A DNA stretch of 64,000 bases from Blastomussa wellsi (lineage: Eukaryota; Cnidaria; Anthozoa; Scleractinia; Plerogyridae). The notes beneath the pieces are model-generated. The model was given only the letters and a program-made list of their open reading frames with translations. It did no database searches and was not told the DNA's origin. A program made the translations under genes and the position numbers. The stretch is from the NCBI GenBank assembly GCA_947652115.1, contig OX393565.1, forward strand, positions 26,034,583-26,098,582. The letters are read 5' to 3'. Below, one piece after another: positions 1 to 12,504 of this stretch (positions within the stretch are counted from its first letter, which is position 1; the number at the start of each line of letters is the position of its first letter).

Positions 1-1430
1 AACACAGTTGTCCTTTTTGAAAATATAATTAAAATGAGAAAAGTTAGCTTTCCTGATAAATTTATTTATCGTAGATGGGGCCAAAACAGCTAGACTTATA
101 GGACGTCTTCGTTCTTTATCAAAGGCGACTTCGCTCAGGTACGGTATTAATTCTGAAACCGCTCTAACAGGCGGCTGCAATGGCGAACTTGTTGAAAATT
201 AGGAGTCACTTAATTGTCTCTCCTTGGGATGAAAAACGTCAGTTTTAAGTTTATTTACGCTAGCACCGGAAACTGAAGATTTTTTTCTTCTCTAAATGAA
301 AAGTTGCTAACTTTCTTGCACGCAAGCAGGTGAAGATTTATGAAGAAGGCAGAAAACGCGTACTGACAAAGCGCCGGTGGTTTTAGCCTCACAAAGCATA
401 TAGCCAGGTAATTTAGAAACAGATGTCGATTCCCTTGCGAAAGTGTTGTATTCTAAGTGGTCGTTTAAACTCCATTTACAGCTATTTAAATAACCACCAA
501 TGCGTCTTTCTGTCGCTATATTTTAGTCGTTTTAATTACAAAAAGAATTTGAAGTGCAAGTGCAGATCCCTGAAGGAATCGATGTGCATCACTACAGCGC
601 CAACACATTAAGTATTGCATATGAAGTAGTCTAAAACGATCGAAGCGGCGTCTGTTCCTTACATACTGAAAAGCTCGCATAACAACTGTATTGAAAGTGA
701 AGAAATCGGGTAATCGCTTTGGCATACAAACCCTCCCGATAAACTATACTACCACATCAGTTTGGTAAGTATGTTTTAAACCGAATACATTGTGGCAAGG
801 TCTGAGTGAAGTTTCTGTCGGTCGATCGAAGCCAGTCAGCGGAACAAACGTAACTCCCAAAGGAAATAAAAACCCCAAACTGACGGGGAAAACCGTTTTG
901 GTATAACTAGTCCGGCTACAATTCTTTAGAATAACAATGAAAACTGTGAAAGTCATTTCGGGTTCTGAGATTTTTGCGAGTTGTCTGTGGGCACGTTTTT
1001 CAGCCGAGAAGGTATCTCGTAGCCAATCAGATTACAAGTTTGTTGGTGTCTGCACGCACGGAAAACTTTGCTTGAGTCGTTAAATGTATTTTGACGCCAC
1101 AAGGCAACTGTAGAATGTTGGCACTGACATATGAGGCCAAACTTTTATAAGTGTTTTGGCACTTGCTCATTGTGTATATATGGTGTAAAGCAGAAAAATA
1201 AAACGTGATCTTTACTGCCAATACAGGGATCGATAAGCCCGATACGGTTCTCGTTAAATTTTGCTGTCACGTACAAGAACCAACAATTAAAAGCGAAGTG
1301 CCATTAACGCACACAGTGAGAAATGCCTGCCTTATCGAATGTATAACAGGGTTACTATCGCAATGACCCATGCTGCTTGTATTGGATGTCTGTGCCCTCA
1401 AGTTTGCTTTAAAAGCAGCTGGCTTATCTT
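1..1430. other. Intergenic, no supported gene
   Basis: AT-rich sequence with only short open frames that show no family resemblance. I see no splice-bounded conserved exon, tRNA-like box or long repeat here. Confidence 0.6.
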
Positions 1431-1495
1431 CCAACCTCGTTCCCAGGGTCTCTCTCTCACCGCTCGTGAGAGAGAGACCCTGGGAACGAGGTTGG
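1431..1495. repeat. Perfect 30-bp hairpin (short palindromic repeat)
   Basis: The left arm (1431-1460, starting CCAACCTCGTTCCCAGGGTC) is exactly reverse-complementary to the right arm (1466-1495), with a 5-nt loop CGCTC. The lack of any mismatch suggests a recent insertion or ongoing copying of a foldback/MITE unit. Short open frames crossing it are created by the palindrome and are not genes. Confidence 0.9.
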
Positions 1496-4400
1496 CTTAT
1501 ATTCGTGTGGAAAATCTTGCCTATGTGTGAAAACTTTCGGGAATACTCGACTGTGCTCGCGCTAGCTCGGAAGTACTCGGAAGTATATTTGTGCGAGGAT
1601 TATTTAACAATAGTCCTGCCAAATCGCCTGAAACTTAGCCGCCGGTTGGTTTTATTATTCAAAAAATTGTCAACGAAGCACATTTTACAGCTAGAAAAGC
1701 TGTAGGTATGCGGCGCTTTGCAAGACTTCGGACGAATAATCATATCTTACGTATATCACAGGATATCCGTGATGTGCGATGACAGATAACAATGGCTTCA
1801 TGACCATATATGGGCAACGGCGTGACATTTTGTTGAATAATATGGCTGGTATCGATCATGAATTCTTCAGTCGGGTATTAAGCAAGTGTTTACTAAACCA
1901 ACACTTGTTTCCAAGACCAAATCGAAGCTGGGAAAGTGATAAAGAACTTTTAAACTAACTATCTACCAGAAATTACCAGAATTCACCATTCTTCCAGTTA
2001 TAAAGGTAATGCCTAGGAAGTGCCATTTTGAACAATCATCTGAATTTTAACTCTAAAAGCTCGAAACACAGAATATTTTGAGTTACAACGATAGCGAAGT
2101 AAAATATGTCCTTTATTCTTGTATGGAAATTTCACCTCACCACTTCATCTCACAATAGCAAGTGTCAAATAGTATTACGTAATGGCGACACGAGTTTCCT
2201 GGGATATTTGAGCCCAGTTTAACTCATCATGTCCTTTTTTCCAGTAAAAGAGAAATTTAGGCACTGGCAGATTAATTTTCTTCGCTTTGACGGTGATATA
2301 GATGTCACACGTAAAAGTCTTATAGAAAATTATAGATTTTTAGAGAGAACAAATCTTGGTGCCATTCGACTGAGCAACGGATGAGGCAGATGTTCGTGTG
2401 TTATTTTTACTGATACCCTTTTTCAAAAAGCTGAAAGAATATTTAATGACCGGTAAAATGCAAAATAAGTGGTTTTAAAAAGGTGATTTGTAACATATCT
2501 GCGAAGAAGATTTCCAACGGGAAATCGTGCTACTGCAAAAAAAGTTGTATTTATGTCGAGTGGGACTCTGGAAGTGATGAACGGAAGCCATCAAAAGTTC
2601 TATTCTACAGTCTCGAAAACACCGTGTCGTATACAAAGGAGTACTTGAATTAATGCATAATGCAATTAGTTTTGAGTGGTCTTCACAATTCCAAAGATTT
2701 GTTGAGCTTACGTTATCTGGAAAAGCAAATACTTTTTATTTTGTGCTAAAGCTGAAACCGAGCTTGTACAAACCGGAGATGGGATTCTAAGGTGATAAAC
2801 ATCTTAAAATGACTTGAAGTTAGGTTATCCTTCGCTGTCTCAAATCGTTGTTACATAGCTTGGATCCTGGTGAGATGATGTATAAATTATACATAACTTA
2901 CGTTGAAAACGGTCTTCAAACTTCGTCAAAAATTGAACAAGTTGTAATAAAGAGTAATAAATTTTTAAAGGTTTAAGAGTGCCTGTTCTGGATAAGAAAA
3001 TCGTACAAGTTTGTTGCAATAAAAAGGGTGCAAGTGTTGTTATCGATGCTTTTGAGGTAGACTTTTCCAAATTGTTTTGACGATTTTGCAGAGTGAAAAT
3101 AATGGGAAAGAACTTTAAGTGTTCTTAAGGTCTGGCTATCGACAAAACAGTCTATCCTTTCAATAAAATAATTTAAACCTGCATGACCGATGAGAAGATG
3201 TTCAATTAACGTTTAAAAGACAAGGTCTCCTGCAGTTAAAACTCCTTTCACGCAGTTTCTCTGTGATGCGATATTATTTAGCTCACTCTACAGGGTCAAT
3301 TTGCTATCAGCTAACAGATATGACAACACAACCGCGGCTTTGCAAGCTTGAGAGTAAAATAACATGTCGATATTGTGGTTGCTATCACAGGATCATCACA
3401 GCATGCTAAACCTAATCTCAGTCTAATGTAAAAACATAGCTACTTCTTAGGAATCCCAAGTTTCGTTAAGCCTTTGACGAAAATCTATTCACTGAACGGC
3501 TTCATTAAATATAACACACCCATTAATTGCAGGGGCAATTGACTATTTCGGTCTTTATATTACAGTCCTATGCATTTTGAACTTTTATCTTAATTTTTTG
3601 CGCCCTTGAAATCTCTCAAAAGGCAACCCTTGAATTACAGCGCACGGTTACCCAAACGACAAAAAATCACTGCCATAAATACAAAATTAGAGGAGGCATA
3701 TGCAGCTCTATTATTCAAATCTTTCGTTCAACGCACAATCTTTACTTGCGGAAAATAATCGATGACAAACTGCTCGTAACCATAACAACCTTTAAGTTTA
3801 CGATGCTACAACGTTAAAGATCTTATCAGAATTTTTGTGAAATTTTGTTATCTCTTCTTGAAATGTCGCTGTCATTTTAATCATCATTTTCAAAAGTCTT
3901 GCCAGAAAAGTCGCCATAAGCCACAAATCAACACAAACAAACGAAAAGGAGGTTGTGTCTTATTGGTAATTGCATTCATTTCCGACAGATCATTCCGCCC
4001 ATAATGAGGCAACCAAGGTGCAATTAGTGCTAGCCAAATATAAATTTTGTCACCCTATTTCCCTTAATCATGTCTTGCTGTTTCGTAATTACTACGCAAA
4101 GGCTGTGCGCCAAATGGGTTCCCAACCAACAAAGTGAGTATCCTACCTTGAAATCGAGAAATTTGAGGCGGTCTGTGTCAGTAGCAGTCTCCGCGAGAAC
4201 TTTATTTACGTTATTAAGCAGTATCAGCCTTAAAAAAACCGGTTTGTCAGTTTGATATTATATTTTTTACAAACATAGTATTGCCCATTTTTAATCCGCG
4301 AAAAGTTAAAATTATGTTACGTAGATTTTAGTTTGGTCCCTAGGAAACGAGTTATCTATTATGAGCAAGACATTAGTTTAAGGTTTCTACCTACCCTTTT

Positions 4401-7400
4401 TAATGTAAAATGTTACGTTTATGAAACGAATGTAACGTACAACTAATTTAAGAAAGCCATCTGCATATTTCATTCAAAGGGTTTTCTGGACTTTTATTCA
4501 AGTTAAGATCTGTCCTCGGGACTAAAATAACTAATATTGGCTCTGAGACAGACATCCGGTATTCTATTTGTCTGGAATCACATTTCGTTTAAAGAACGCT
4601 GCAAGCTCCCGCGTGTGATTATGCTTACTTCATTTAGTCAAGCCAAATTTTGTAGCTTTTACTTGGCTTGCCAAACCCAGTTGTTCGAAGACCAAGTCAA
4701 TTTTTCAATCCCCCTCTGTCAATTAAAAGACACAGTGACAAGGTTTTGACATCTTGAGTTCTTATGAGATTTCTTACCTGTCCACTGAGAGAATTTCCTT
4801 CCACTGACAGCTAAAAAATGCCGAATTTCCGATTGAGCCGGCTTCGGGAATTTTTGCAATTATGGTCTTCTTGAAACATAGGCGATTAATTTAACTCCTA
4901 GACTCATTAAAACATTTAAGTTGAATCCTTCGGGAAAATTTTTTTGGTACATTGTTCCATAGCACACACTTTTCAGTACAAGTCGTTCTTCTTTGTTTCT
5001 AAACTTGTGAAATTAAACTCCGAAAGATATATTACACTTCTAGATATACGGCCTTTTGCGCTACTCAGCACGAAAGCGGATTAAGTTAGTAAGATATTTT
5101 TAAGACCCCGGTTAGTCATGAAGTGTTTTCTTTGTGTATTGTACTTAATTGCAACTCTATATGACCCCTTTTTTAAAAAGGTTGGTTGTTAGGAAGAATA
5201 TTAAAACTGCGACAATTCATATCTGGGAAATTTTTTTATCCTAAAAATAGGTAACGACAATATAATATCATTTCTGAACAGTCGAAGCCGCGTACTGAAT
5301 TTATTTCCACCAAAGCAAATAACCGGAAAAGTGAAATTTCAAAAAAATCTTAATTAAGACAGATCATGCTCCGTCAGTTGAATTAAGTTTTATATTTGAA
5401 AAAAAAAGACAAATTGCTAGAAAAAGTTCACTTTGACAACTTCTGAAACTACTTAATAATATTCTAAAATTAGTCATTTTGTGTTATGCTTTGTAGGAAG
5501 TTCTGTTATTATAAGAAATAGAGTTTGCGAGAAGTTTTGCGACCTTGCATTGAGGGATTTCAAACTCTACTTTGTGACTTGGGGATCGTGGGTCTTGCTT
5601 TTATGTCAGTGATATCGTCTACGATTGTATCGGTCTCTTGTTTAGAGGAAAATATGACGATAAACAAATTTAAACAAAATATTTCATTAATTACGATGTT
5701 GATTGGACGGCAAGGAAATTTGCATGAGGTGATCGATCCATGGCCTCTTTTCTTTGGATCACCGTTGGAGAACAAATCCTTTAGAATCCCCAACCAATAA
5801 GATCGAATATAATAAGATTAAACCGAGAAAGTTCCTCGTTAGTTCCTGTTATTAGAAAAGGATATATTAAACGCTCAGGGGATCATACACTATTTGCAGT
5901 AAAATATTCAATTTCGTGTGTGTTCCAGCGGCATATCTCGTTGCCTTTTATATCAGGCAGTCCGCTGTCTAAATTGTTTAAACTAGTGCCCTTTGTTTAG
6001 CTGGCGCGCACAATCCAGCTGTGCGTTTCCAGATAACAATATTCACCGTGCATTGACATTTCATTTGGTTTCGTACCAGAAACGTTGGTTTTCATCTATG
6101 TACGAATCATTGCTCCTAAGAAGACATTGTAAAATAGTTTGGCTGTCCCGTGAGAAGGACTCAATAGGTAAGACCTTTTGTGACCATTATTTCGGCACTG
6201 AGCGGCCGGCGCAGTCATTAAGTCACAAAAAACTGACGAGGCAGATGTCGCCGCCTAGTTGTATTCCGGTTAGAAAGTTATCTGGAGGCTTAAGCAATGG
6301 ATATATCTTTGCTGAGCCCACCTTTCCTTGAAATCTGCACGCCGGTTTTATTAACTCCGGGCCAATTATTAGGTTTCAATTTTAAGCCAACCTCCGGCCA
6401 GTAATGCTGCCAGACTGAACTCAACCAAGTCAGCCCTCGCGTAAATGCGATTTACTCTGTAGCAAGGGTTGCTCGGTTAAGCTAAAAAACGTTCGTTCAG
6501 AAATCCTAATGGCTCAATGTTAACCTTTTCTATTTCAGTGCGATGAAGTTGCGAAGGCCTCTGCTAGTATGAGAAGCGCTTGGAGCAAGATTCATCGCTA
6601 ATTCATCAGAACTCTCTCAGTGCAAATTAACTTCGGTGAGTTGAGTCAGCTTGTTTATCAACACTATCGGGTAGTTTCGGTGTAGTCAGAGATGACTGAA
6701 TACCGGAAAAGTTTTAATTGTGTATTTTTTTGGTCTTTTTTGTTCTTGACACTGTTCATCCGAATACATTATTGTCGCGATTGGGACATTTTGTGAACCC
6801 CCATTGATCAAACAGACAGCTAAACTATAAATATTACAGCACACGTTTGCATTAGGAAGCCCATCTTGACTTCCTTTTTTCGAGAATGGCAAAACTTTCA
6901 AGTTACATATCATAGTTCAAGCGCATGAAATTCTATCTAGTTCAGTATCAGCATGAATCCCTAGATCGGTTAACCATAGTGAGTCTAATCAGTCGAAAAG
7001 CTAATTCCTGAATGCAAGGTTTCAGAAAAGGCACCGTTTGCCGGCAGTGCGATCTGTTCAGCAACTGACCATATCTTTTGGCTAAATTGGCGACATCATG
7101 CATTTTACCGTAGGCGGTAGTGTTTTGAAAATATGAATGCCTAATAACTGGCTATTAACCAGTAAACCTCCATCTGGCCTCAAGGCAAACAAAATAGAGT
7201 TGGTTTGTTTGTTTAGGAATATAGCGAAATATGAATTAAAATGAGTTTGCGAGACCTTTTCCAGTTTTTCTTTAAGATAACGCACTGTTAGAGCAATTTT
7301 ACACGCGGAATTCCGTTGGAAGCCAAAGTTCATATATTTAGCCCTAATTTCGTGAGAAAGGAACTCTTTCTCGGAGCAAGAAAATAGGTGGCAGGTTTAC

Positions 7401-8399
7401 AAGATACACATAATTGAGCGGATCTTTGAATTTTGCCTTGTTCGAAGTTGTTTATAATTAGAAGGCTGGAACTGACACTAAACTGATCCACATTAGCATA
7501 CGCTTGACAAGCTATTAACAATAGTGAGAAAGAGACAAGTTTAATCAGGCTGAAGTTTATACTTTTTGAATCAGGAATAGAAACAAACAAACGTTTTGTT
7601 TTCGTTAGCATGTGCGCGCGACGTAAATCTTTGGTTGAAAAACTGCAATATCAATGGATGCGTTTGTGTTAACCGCTGGAAAGGTTATGCAACTATTTGT
7701 TGCCATTTTTTTAGACCTTTTCAGTAAGGTATTTTTAATTTATCTGTGACCAGTGTTAGACTGACAAAAACCGATTAAGCACACTATGTTCTTTTTCATT
7801 TGATTTCTACAAATTGCGGCAAATAGAAATCTTCTGGCTTGGATGGAAATTTATCATTGGTTCCTTGTAATCTTACTTAAGAAAAACTCACTTTCTTTCG
7901 ACTTTACTAATAAAGATTTTATTTTATCGAAAAGAAAAATGAAAAAACTCTCCTGCGTAATACGTAATTAATGCAGATAGCTATGATAAACTGTCACGTT
8001 ATCAACTTAGAAATTTAGAATGGCAGACACTGTTGAAATCAGTTTATACAGAGCAATGAAACGTGCCATCAGGGTTTGAAGGATGTCAATTTGAATCATT
8101 CACTTCTAAATTATCTTACTTTTAATCAACAACTGAAACTCTCTTCCTTTCACCAGTTTTTCTTTTACATTAAAGTTGTAAAAGAAAACGATACAAAATT
8201 TAGACCGCCTGAGTCACCTCGTGATTTCTTCGCTTGCTTACCTCGCGCTCGCCCACCATTTCTTTTTACTGTCGAGGAACCTGGAACAAGCCTTTTGTAT
8301 AACTTCAGCCGTTTGGTTTGTGTAATAATCTAGCGACAAGCTTTGACATACAACGAAAGCAAAAGCAATAATCAATTATTCACTTACTACAGACTAACT
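1496..8399. other. Intergenic, no supported gene
   Basis: AT-rich, without a recognisable coding exon. The only mildly gene-like part is a more GC-rich stretch at about 5990-6450, with a donor-like site (GTAAGA near 6168), followed by an exon-like interval at about 6539-6637 that follows a TTTCAG acceptor and ends at GTGAGT. These could be untranslated 5' exons of the potassium channel downstream, but nothing in the sequence proves it. Confidence 0.45.
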
Positions 8400-8605
8400 T
8401 TTACTACAAAATTTCTTCTTTTACATAATTTTTACCTTGCGTATTTTATTCAATTTTAATCCGGTCCATTATTGTATTATTGCGATCTTTAGATAATTTT
8501 TCATTAACTTACGTACATGTTAGCTTTAAAATTTTATTATTGTCACTGAAAAGCCCTTTTTAGGGAGTGTCATTAAAGTTTGTCTTGTATTGTATTGTAT
8601 TGCAC
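8400..8605 (+). mobile_element. LINE 3' tail remnant with TTGTA microsatellite
   Basis: An AT-rich stretch ends with a short hairpin-like AAAAGCCC...AGGGAGTGTC segment and then about three TTGTA units. This is the usual look of the 3' untranslated end of CR1/L2-type non-LTR retrotransposons, which end in a short tandem repeat. No reverse-transcriptase frame is attached, so the copy is severely 5'-truncated. Classification is by general resemblance only. Confidence 0.4.
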
Positions 8606-9190
8606 TCTCCTAATCCGGAAAACCTTATCTTCCAAAGCCTTTCTCGCTATGGTAATTTGGATAATCACTGACTATAATAATGCCACATTCATTGAACTGT
8701 TTTTTTTCTAGAATGTTAGTATTTTGAGAACATTTTATCGCACACTATAACAAACACCCCTAGCCAGATGGGAAAGCTGTTTATCTACCTCTGTTTATCT
8801 TATAACACCTCTTTTTATATTCTAGACCTTGGGAAATCTTTTTAAGACCTGCCTTATCTGGCTAGATCTATCTAGCCTTGGTTTAATTATTAATTTCAAT
8901 ATCCGTTTCGAGTTGAAAAAACACTCTCAAAGTCGGCTATTTTAATAGTTAAGACTATTAATACTGCTAACATGATTCTGCAAGTTTCCAAATCCATCGA
9001 AATACAGTAATGATTTGAAAGCGCGTTAGTGAAACAGCACAACAGATATACATGAAGTGACATTTGCTAATGTATTCCCTGACAATGAATAACTGGACTG
9101 CTACGAAGATCATATGAAGTATGTCTCACCATACGTTGGTATGTCTGGGGTGTACTTAGACTGAAAAAACTGATTGCATTAATCAATAAG

Positions 9191-9478
9191 TGATATATCA
9201 AAGACGAGAGACAGTGTTTCATCGGGATATCCAAACACCGAGAAGAGAGTTGAAAATACGAAGCGAAGCGGAGTATTTTTAACGAACTTCGAGGTGTTTG
9301 GAAATGTGATGAAACACTGTCTCGAGTGTTTGATATATCTTCTCAATCGAAACAAAAACTAAGGAGTAAACCAAGAAATAAAATCGTCAAAATCCATGCT
9401 AATTAAGATCGAGTATCCAAACCTCCTTCACGGTTATGATTTTCTGTTTTAACTCGATGAATTATTAATGAGTTTGAG
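9191..9478. mobile_element. Palindromic MITE, family A, copy 1
   Basis: The outer part is an imperfect palindrome: a GAGACAGTGTTTCATC segment followed by a CAAACACCGAGAAG segment is answered by their reverse complements before about 9350, then by a tail ending in TTATTAATGAGTTTGAGAA. The same order of blocks recurs at 33203-33465 and, decayed, at 47995-48158. It has no coding capacity. It is probably a nonautonomous DNA transposon; its superfamily is not determined. Confidence 0.7.
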
Positions 9479-10096
9479 AAGAATCAAATAAACAACTCTG
9501 TTTATTTCCCGGAAGGTCCTTGCTATAAAAGATAAAACTAGATGTCTTCTCAAGGGAAAAAAATAACAATTTATATAAAACAAGACAGTTTTTACCTCTG
9601 TTTTGTGCCATATTTTGTAATTCTCTTTAGTTTTGGCTCGATCAACACATTTTATTGTCAAAGGAAAATCCATAAGCCGAATGATAAATTTCGGAAGCAC
9701 GAGAATATTAAAGGAAAGCATTTTTCTTGTTGTGAGGACAAACCATTAACATAACTAATTTGTATGTGGGCAGTTTCATACCTCTGTCAAATTTGTAAAA
9801 CATTCAAAATTTCACAAAAGTAAAAAAAACATGAGAATATAACTTTGGGGAAATTTGGCTATTTTGTTTCAGTTTTCGCGATGAGTTCAAATTATTTACA
9901 CCCTGCATTGTACTGTAGCTCTGGGTGGAATTATACCATCATTACCAAAATTCACCTGTATTCGGCTCATGATTTCTTGTTACTGGTTTAATGCAAAAAC
10001 AAGAATAATGCCATTGTTTTGAAATACAATTGCATCGTTTATTGGCTATCTCATTTTTGCAAATGTGTTAGGAACGCCGACTTTTGTTTGCTATAT
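9479..10096. other. Intergenic, no supported gene
   Basis: AT-rich sequence. Two overlapping open frames on opposite strands (about 9449-9754) show no family resemblance and are best read as chance frames. Confidence 0.5.
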
Positions 10097-10106
10097 AGAG
10101 GGAGTA

Positions 10107-10143
<37 letters not shown>

Positions 10144-10250
10144 GTATAACAAGATAATTTGGTTTTGGGTTGATAATATGAATTGGCCACCTTAAAGAGA
10201 TTCGAAAGCTGACGTTTCGAGCGTTAGCCCTTAGTCGGAGCGGCGTATAA
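10097..10250 (-). mobile_element. Penelope-like terminal fragment, family B, copy 1
   Basis: A block beginning GGAGTAAGTTTCTAAAGAAA and running through a TTGGCCACC...AAAGAGATTCGAA segment is shared with 12145-12491, where a second, inverted part is present. On the minus strand the right end carries a hammerhead-ribozyme-like motif. Penelope-like retroelements are known to carry such motifs in their terminal repeats and often insert with inverted, truncated parts, so I infer that family. No reverse transcriptase or GIY-YIG frame is present. Confidence 0.45.
10207..10243 (-). ncRNA. Degenerate hammerhead-ribozyme-like motif
   Basis: Read on the minus strand, a GCU strand is followed by CCGACUA, a GGGC-UAAC-GCUC hairpin, then GAAAC, GUC and AGC. 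The layout matches a type I hammerhead with a very short stem III: stem I is GCU/AGC, stem II is GGGC/GCUC with loop UAAC, GAAA is the conserved core and GUC the cleavage site. The other core box should read CUGANGA; here two of its fixed positions are changed (U4 to C and G8 to U). This copy is therefore probably inactive. Confidence 0.4.
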
Positions 10251-12144
10251 ACATGATAGTTATAGCTTTCAAGTAAAACATTTTGGCCTGGAAACTGGAA
10301 CAACTTTACCATGATATTGTTTTCAATTTCCAGCGTAGCTGACTTTGTGCTAATTGTAAAACACCATTAGTTCCTGGATTATGTAAATATAACGTTCAAC
10401 AATGATATTTTTCAATTTTTTTCAAAATGAACACAAAAAATGATTGCTCGATGTTTTGATAGTGAAGGTATCTTACAGTGACATCGTAGTGGGGCAACCA
10501 TCAAACCTGTTATGCTCACAGCAAAGTTTCAGATCTCGTAAAAATTAATGAGCTCTAACTCTCATTGCTGACTTGAATAAAGTCAATACAGCAACCAGTC
10601 AATTTCTGGCACCTAACCTGCCAGTTTGTATTGGAGCGATATGTAAATTTAGAATTAACTTTCCTTCGCATTTTATCTATCATCGCTTTCTTGGGGAAAT
10701 CGCCATTGCAATTTGTAGAATATTCGCTGCGCTCTAGCGCATTTGGTGCTTGACAATTTTTACTCTGATTTCACCTTCAGGACAACGAGTTCAGGTAGGG
10801 AATTTATTAATTTATAAAAGATACTTGTCATTAAGCGTCTAATGGCAAGAATCATTATCCACCTGCCACACTTTACTCGCTAAAAGCCGATATTACTCTT
10901 GGAGTGTTTTAGCTTTTCGACCAACCAAGGCGTATGCAGTATTGCGAACCCGTCGAAATCAACTTTTCTACAATTCAACTCCTTTCCAATACAACTGAAC
11001 GAAATTTTCAATTCCCCGCTTATCTATTTTGACACAAAAATCATGTCCGCCAATTTTGTGGCTTGCAATGTTAAGGGTAAAGAATATTTTCGTTTGTAAA
11101 AGACTCTGTCTGTTGTTTAATAAAAAGTGAAAAAAATCCGTTTCGCCAGCACCGGTATTATAATTAAACCAATAAAGCCCGGGCTAATAATTTGGCTACA
11201 GTGGTAGGCTCAATAAGTAAGTTTTGCGACGTAATACGAAATCGTAATTTACTATACCAGCTAACTGAAGAACAACCCAGATACATCACAAGTAATATAC
11301 AGTGGTCAGCAGTGCGATTTCAGTGCATGGTATATATTAGATGGCAAAAATAGCTATAAGATAAAATAGGGATTGACACTGAATACGACAAAAGACAAAG
11401 AAGAGATTAAAGTATTAAAGTTTGAAAAATAAGAATATGCAACTTCCCCGTCATGTAGCGTTGCCTTATATTGTTCTTAGTTTCAGAATTGATTTAATTT
11501 ATAGTATGTCTTGTTTAAGCTTAAGAATTCTTAGATGTAGAACTGGAGCTTTTAATACTGTGAAAACCTGCTTTTGAGCCTCAAATAAGCCTGATATCAT
11601 TAAATCCGAAGAAGGTTTACACCTGAGAGAATTGCCTGGCGAGAGAATTCTAAAACTTAATTGGACTGAGACAAAGAGAATATGAGGTATTAAGCTGAGA
11701 GTATTCCAGACGAATTGTTTGAACTATTTAAAGCATTGAAAGCAGTGATTTAAGGCTCGGATATTATCATTGTATTTTGTTATCACATTGAAAGTAAAGA
11801 CTACGGCTTTCTTTAAAATAATAGCTGTGCCTTTTATTTAGGCCTAAGATTCATGCTGCCAGCTTATTCTTCCCGTTAATTAGGAGAGACTCTCTAAAGC
11901 TTTCCAATGGCGCAGTTGTGGAGTTATCTTATTGTTCCCGTGTGATTAATTTAAATCATTATTTTTATTCTTTTAATTCTTTAAAATTATCAGCATCTTA
12001 AGAAGGATGAAAATCAGTTGGTGATAGAATTTACTTAATTGGAGTAAATATTGGTATATCGCTAGTGTTACATTTTCGGCGCCATTTTTAACTTGCACCT
12101 TCACGTGCTGTTCTTCCATTCCATATCAAAGGATTTCTAAAAAA
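10251..12144. other. Intergenic, no supported gene
   Basis: AT-rich sequence with no conserved exon, no clear repeat pair and no RNA gene that I can recognise. Confidence 0.5.
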
Positions 12145-12150
12145 GCCGAG

Positions 12151-12195
<45 letters not shown>

Positions 12196-12491
12196 GTATA
12201 AAGGTGGATTTCCACTGTCGCGTATTTTTTTACGTGCGTAAACAAATGTAGAGACAATGTATGAACGACTTGCGTAAACGTGTACGCAAGTTTTCCATAC
12301 ATCGTCTCTAATTTTATTTACGCACGTAAAAAATTACGCGACAGTGGAAATCCACCTTAACAATATAATTTGGTTTTATCAACTGGGTTGATAATGTGAA
12401 TTGGCCACCGTAAAGAGATTCGAATTTCACCGTAATCTCTTTACGGTGGCCAATTAACATTATCAACCCAGTTGATAAAACCAAATTATAT
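12145..12491. mobile_element. Penelope-like fragment with inverted tail, family B, copy 2
   Basis: The first part repeats 10097-10198 almost base for base (GGTGCTGCGTCGGTGGGAAG). The last part (about 12363-12491) is a foldback: the ATAATTTGGTTTTATCAAC block returns inverted as GTTGATAAAACCAAATTAT. A 13-bp direct repeat, GATTTCTAAAAAA, flanks the unit (12132-12144 and 12492-12504), which is a long target-site duplication of retrotransposon type. Inverted, truncated insertions of this kind are typical of Penelope-like elements. A separate MITE is nested inside. Confidence 0.5.
12202..12357. mobile_element. Nested 156-bp palindromic MITE with TAA target duplication
   Basis: The termini are AGGTGGATTTCCACTGTCGC and its near-perfect reverse complement; most of the element folds back on itself. 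Comparison with the uninterrupted sister copy at about 10140-10155 gives the empty site (GAAGTATAACAA) and shows that exactly one TAA was duplicated (12199-12201 and 12358-12360). A 3-bp TWA duplication points to the PIF/Harbinger superfamily. It has no coding capacity. Confidence 0.8.
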
Positions 12492-12504
12492 GATTTCTAA
12501 AAAA

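Noticed and set aside
1370..1705. 111-codon frame
   Set aside because: It crosses a perfect hairpin that contributes mirrored codons, and shows no family features or splice context.
5525..5800. 91-codon frame, with an opposite-strand frame over the same bases
   Set aside because: Both strands being open over the same AT-rich stretch suggests chance, and no conserved motif is present.
5993..6331. 112-codon frame in a slightly GC-richer patch
   Set aside because: I see no domain or homology. It is kept only as a possible untranslated or promoter region of the channel.
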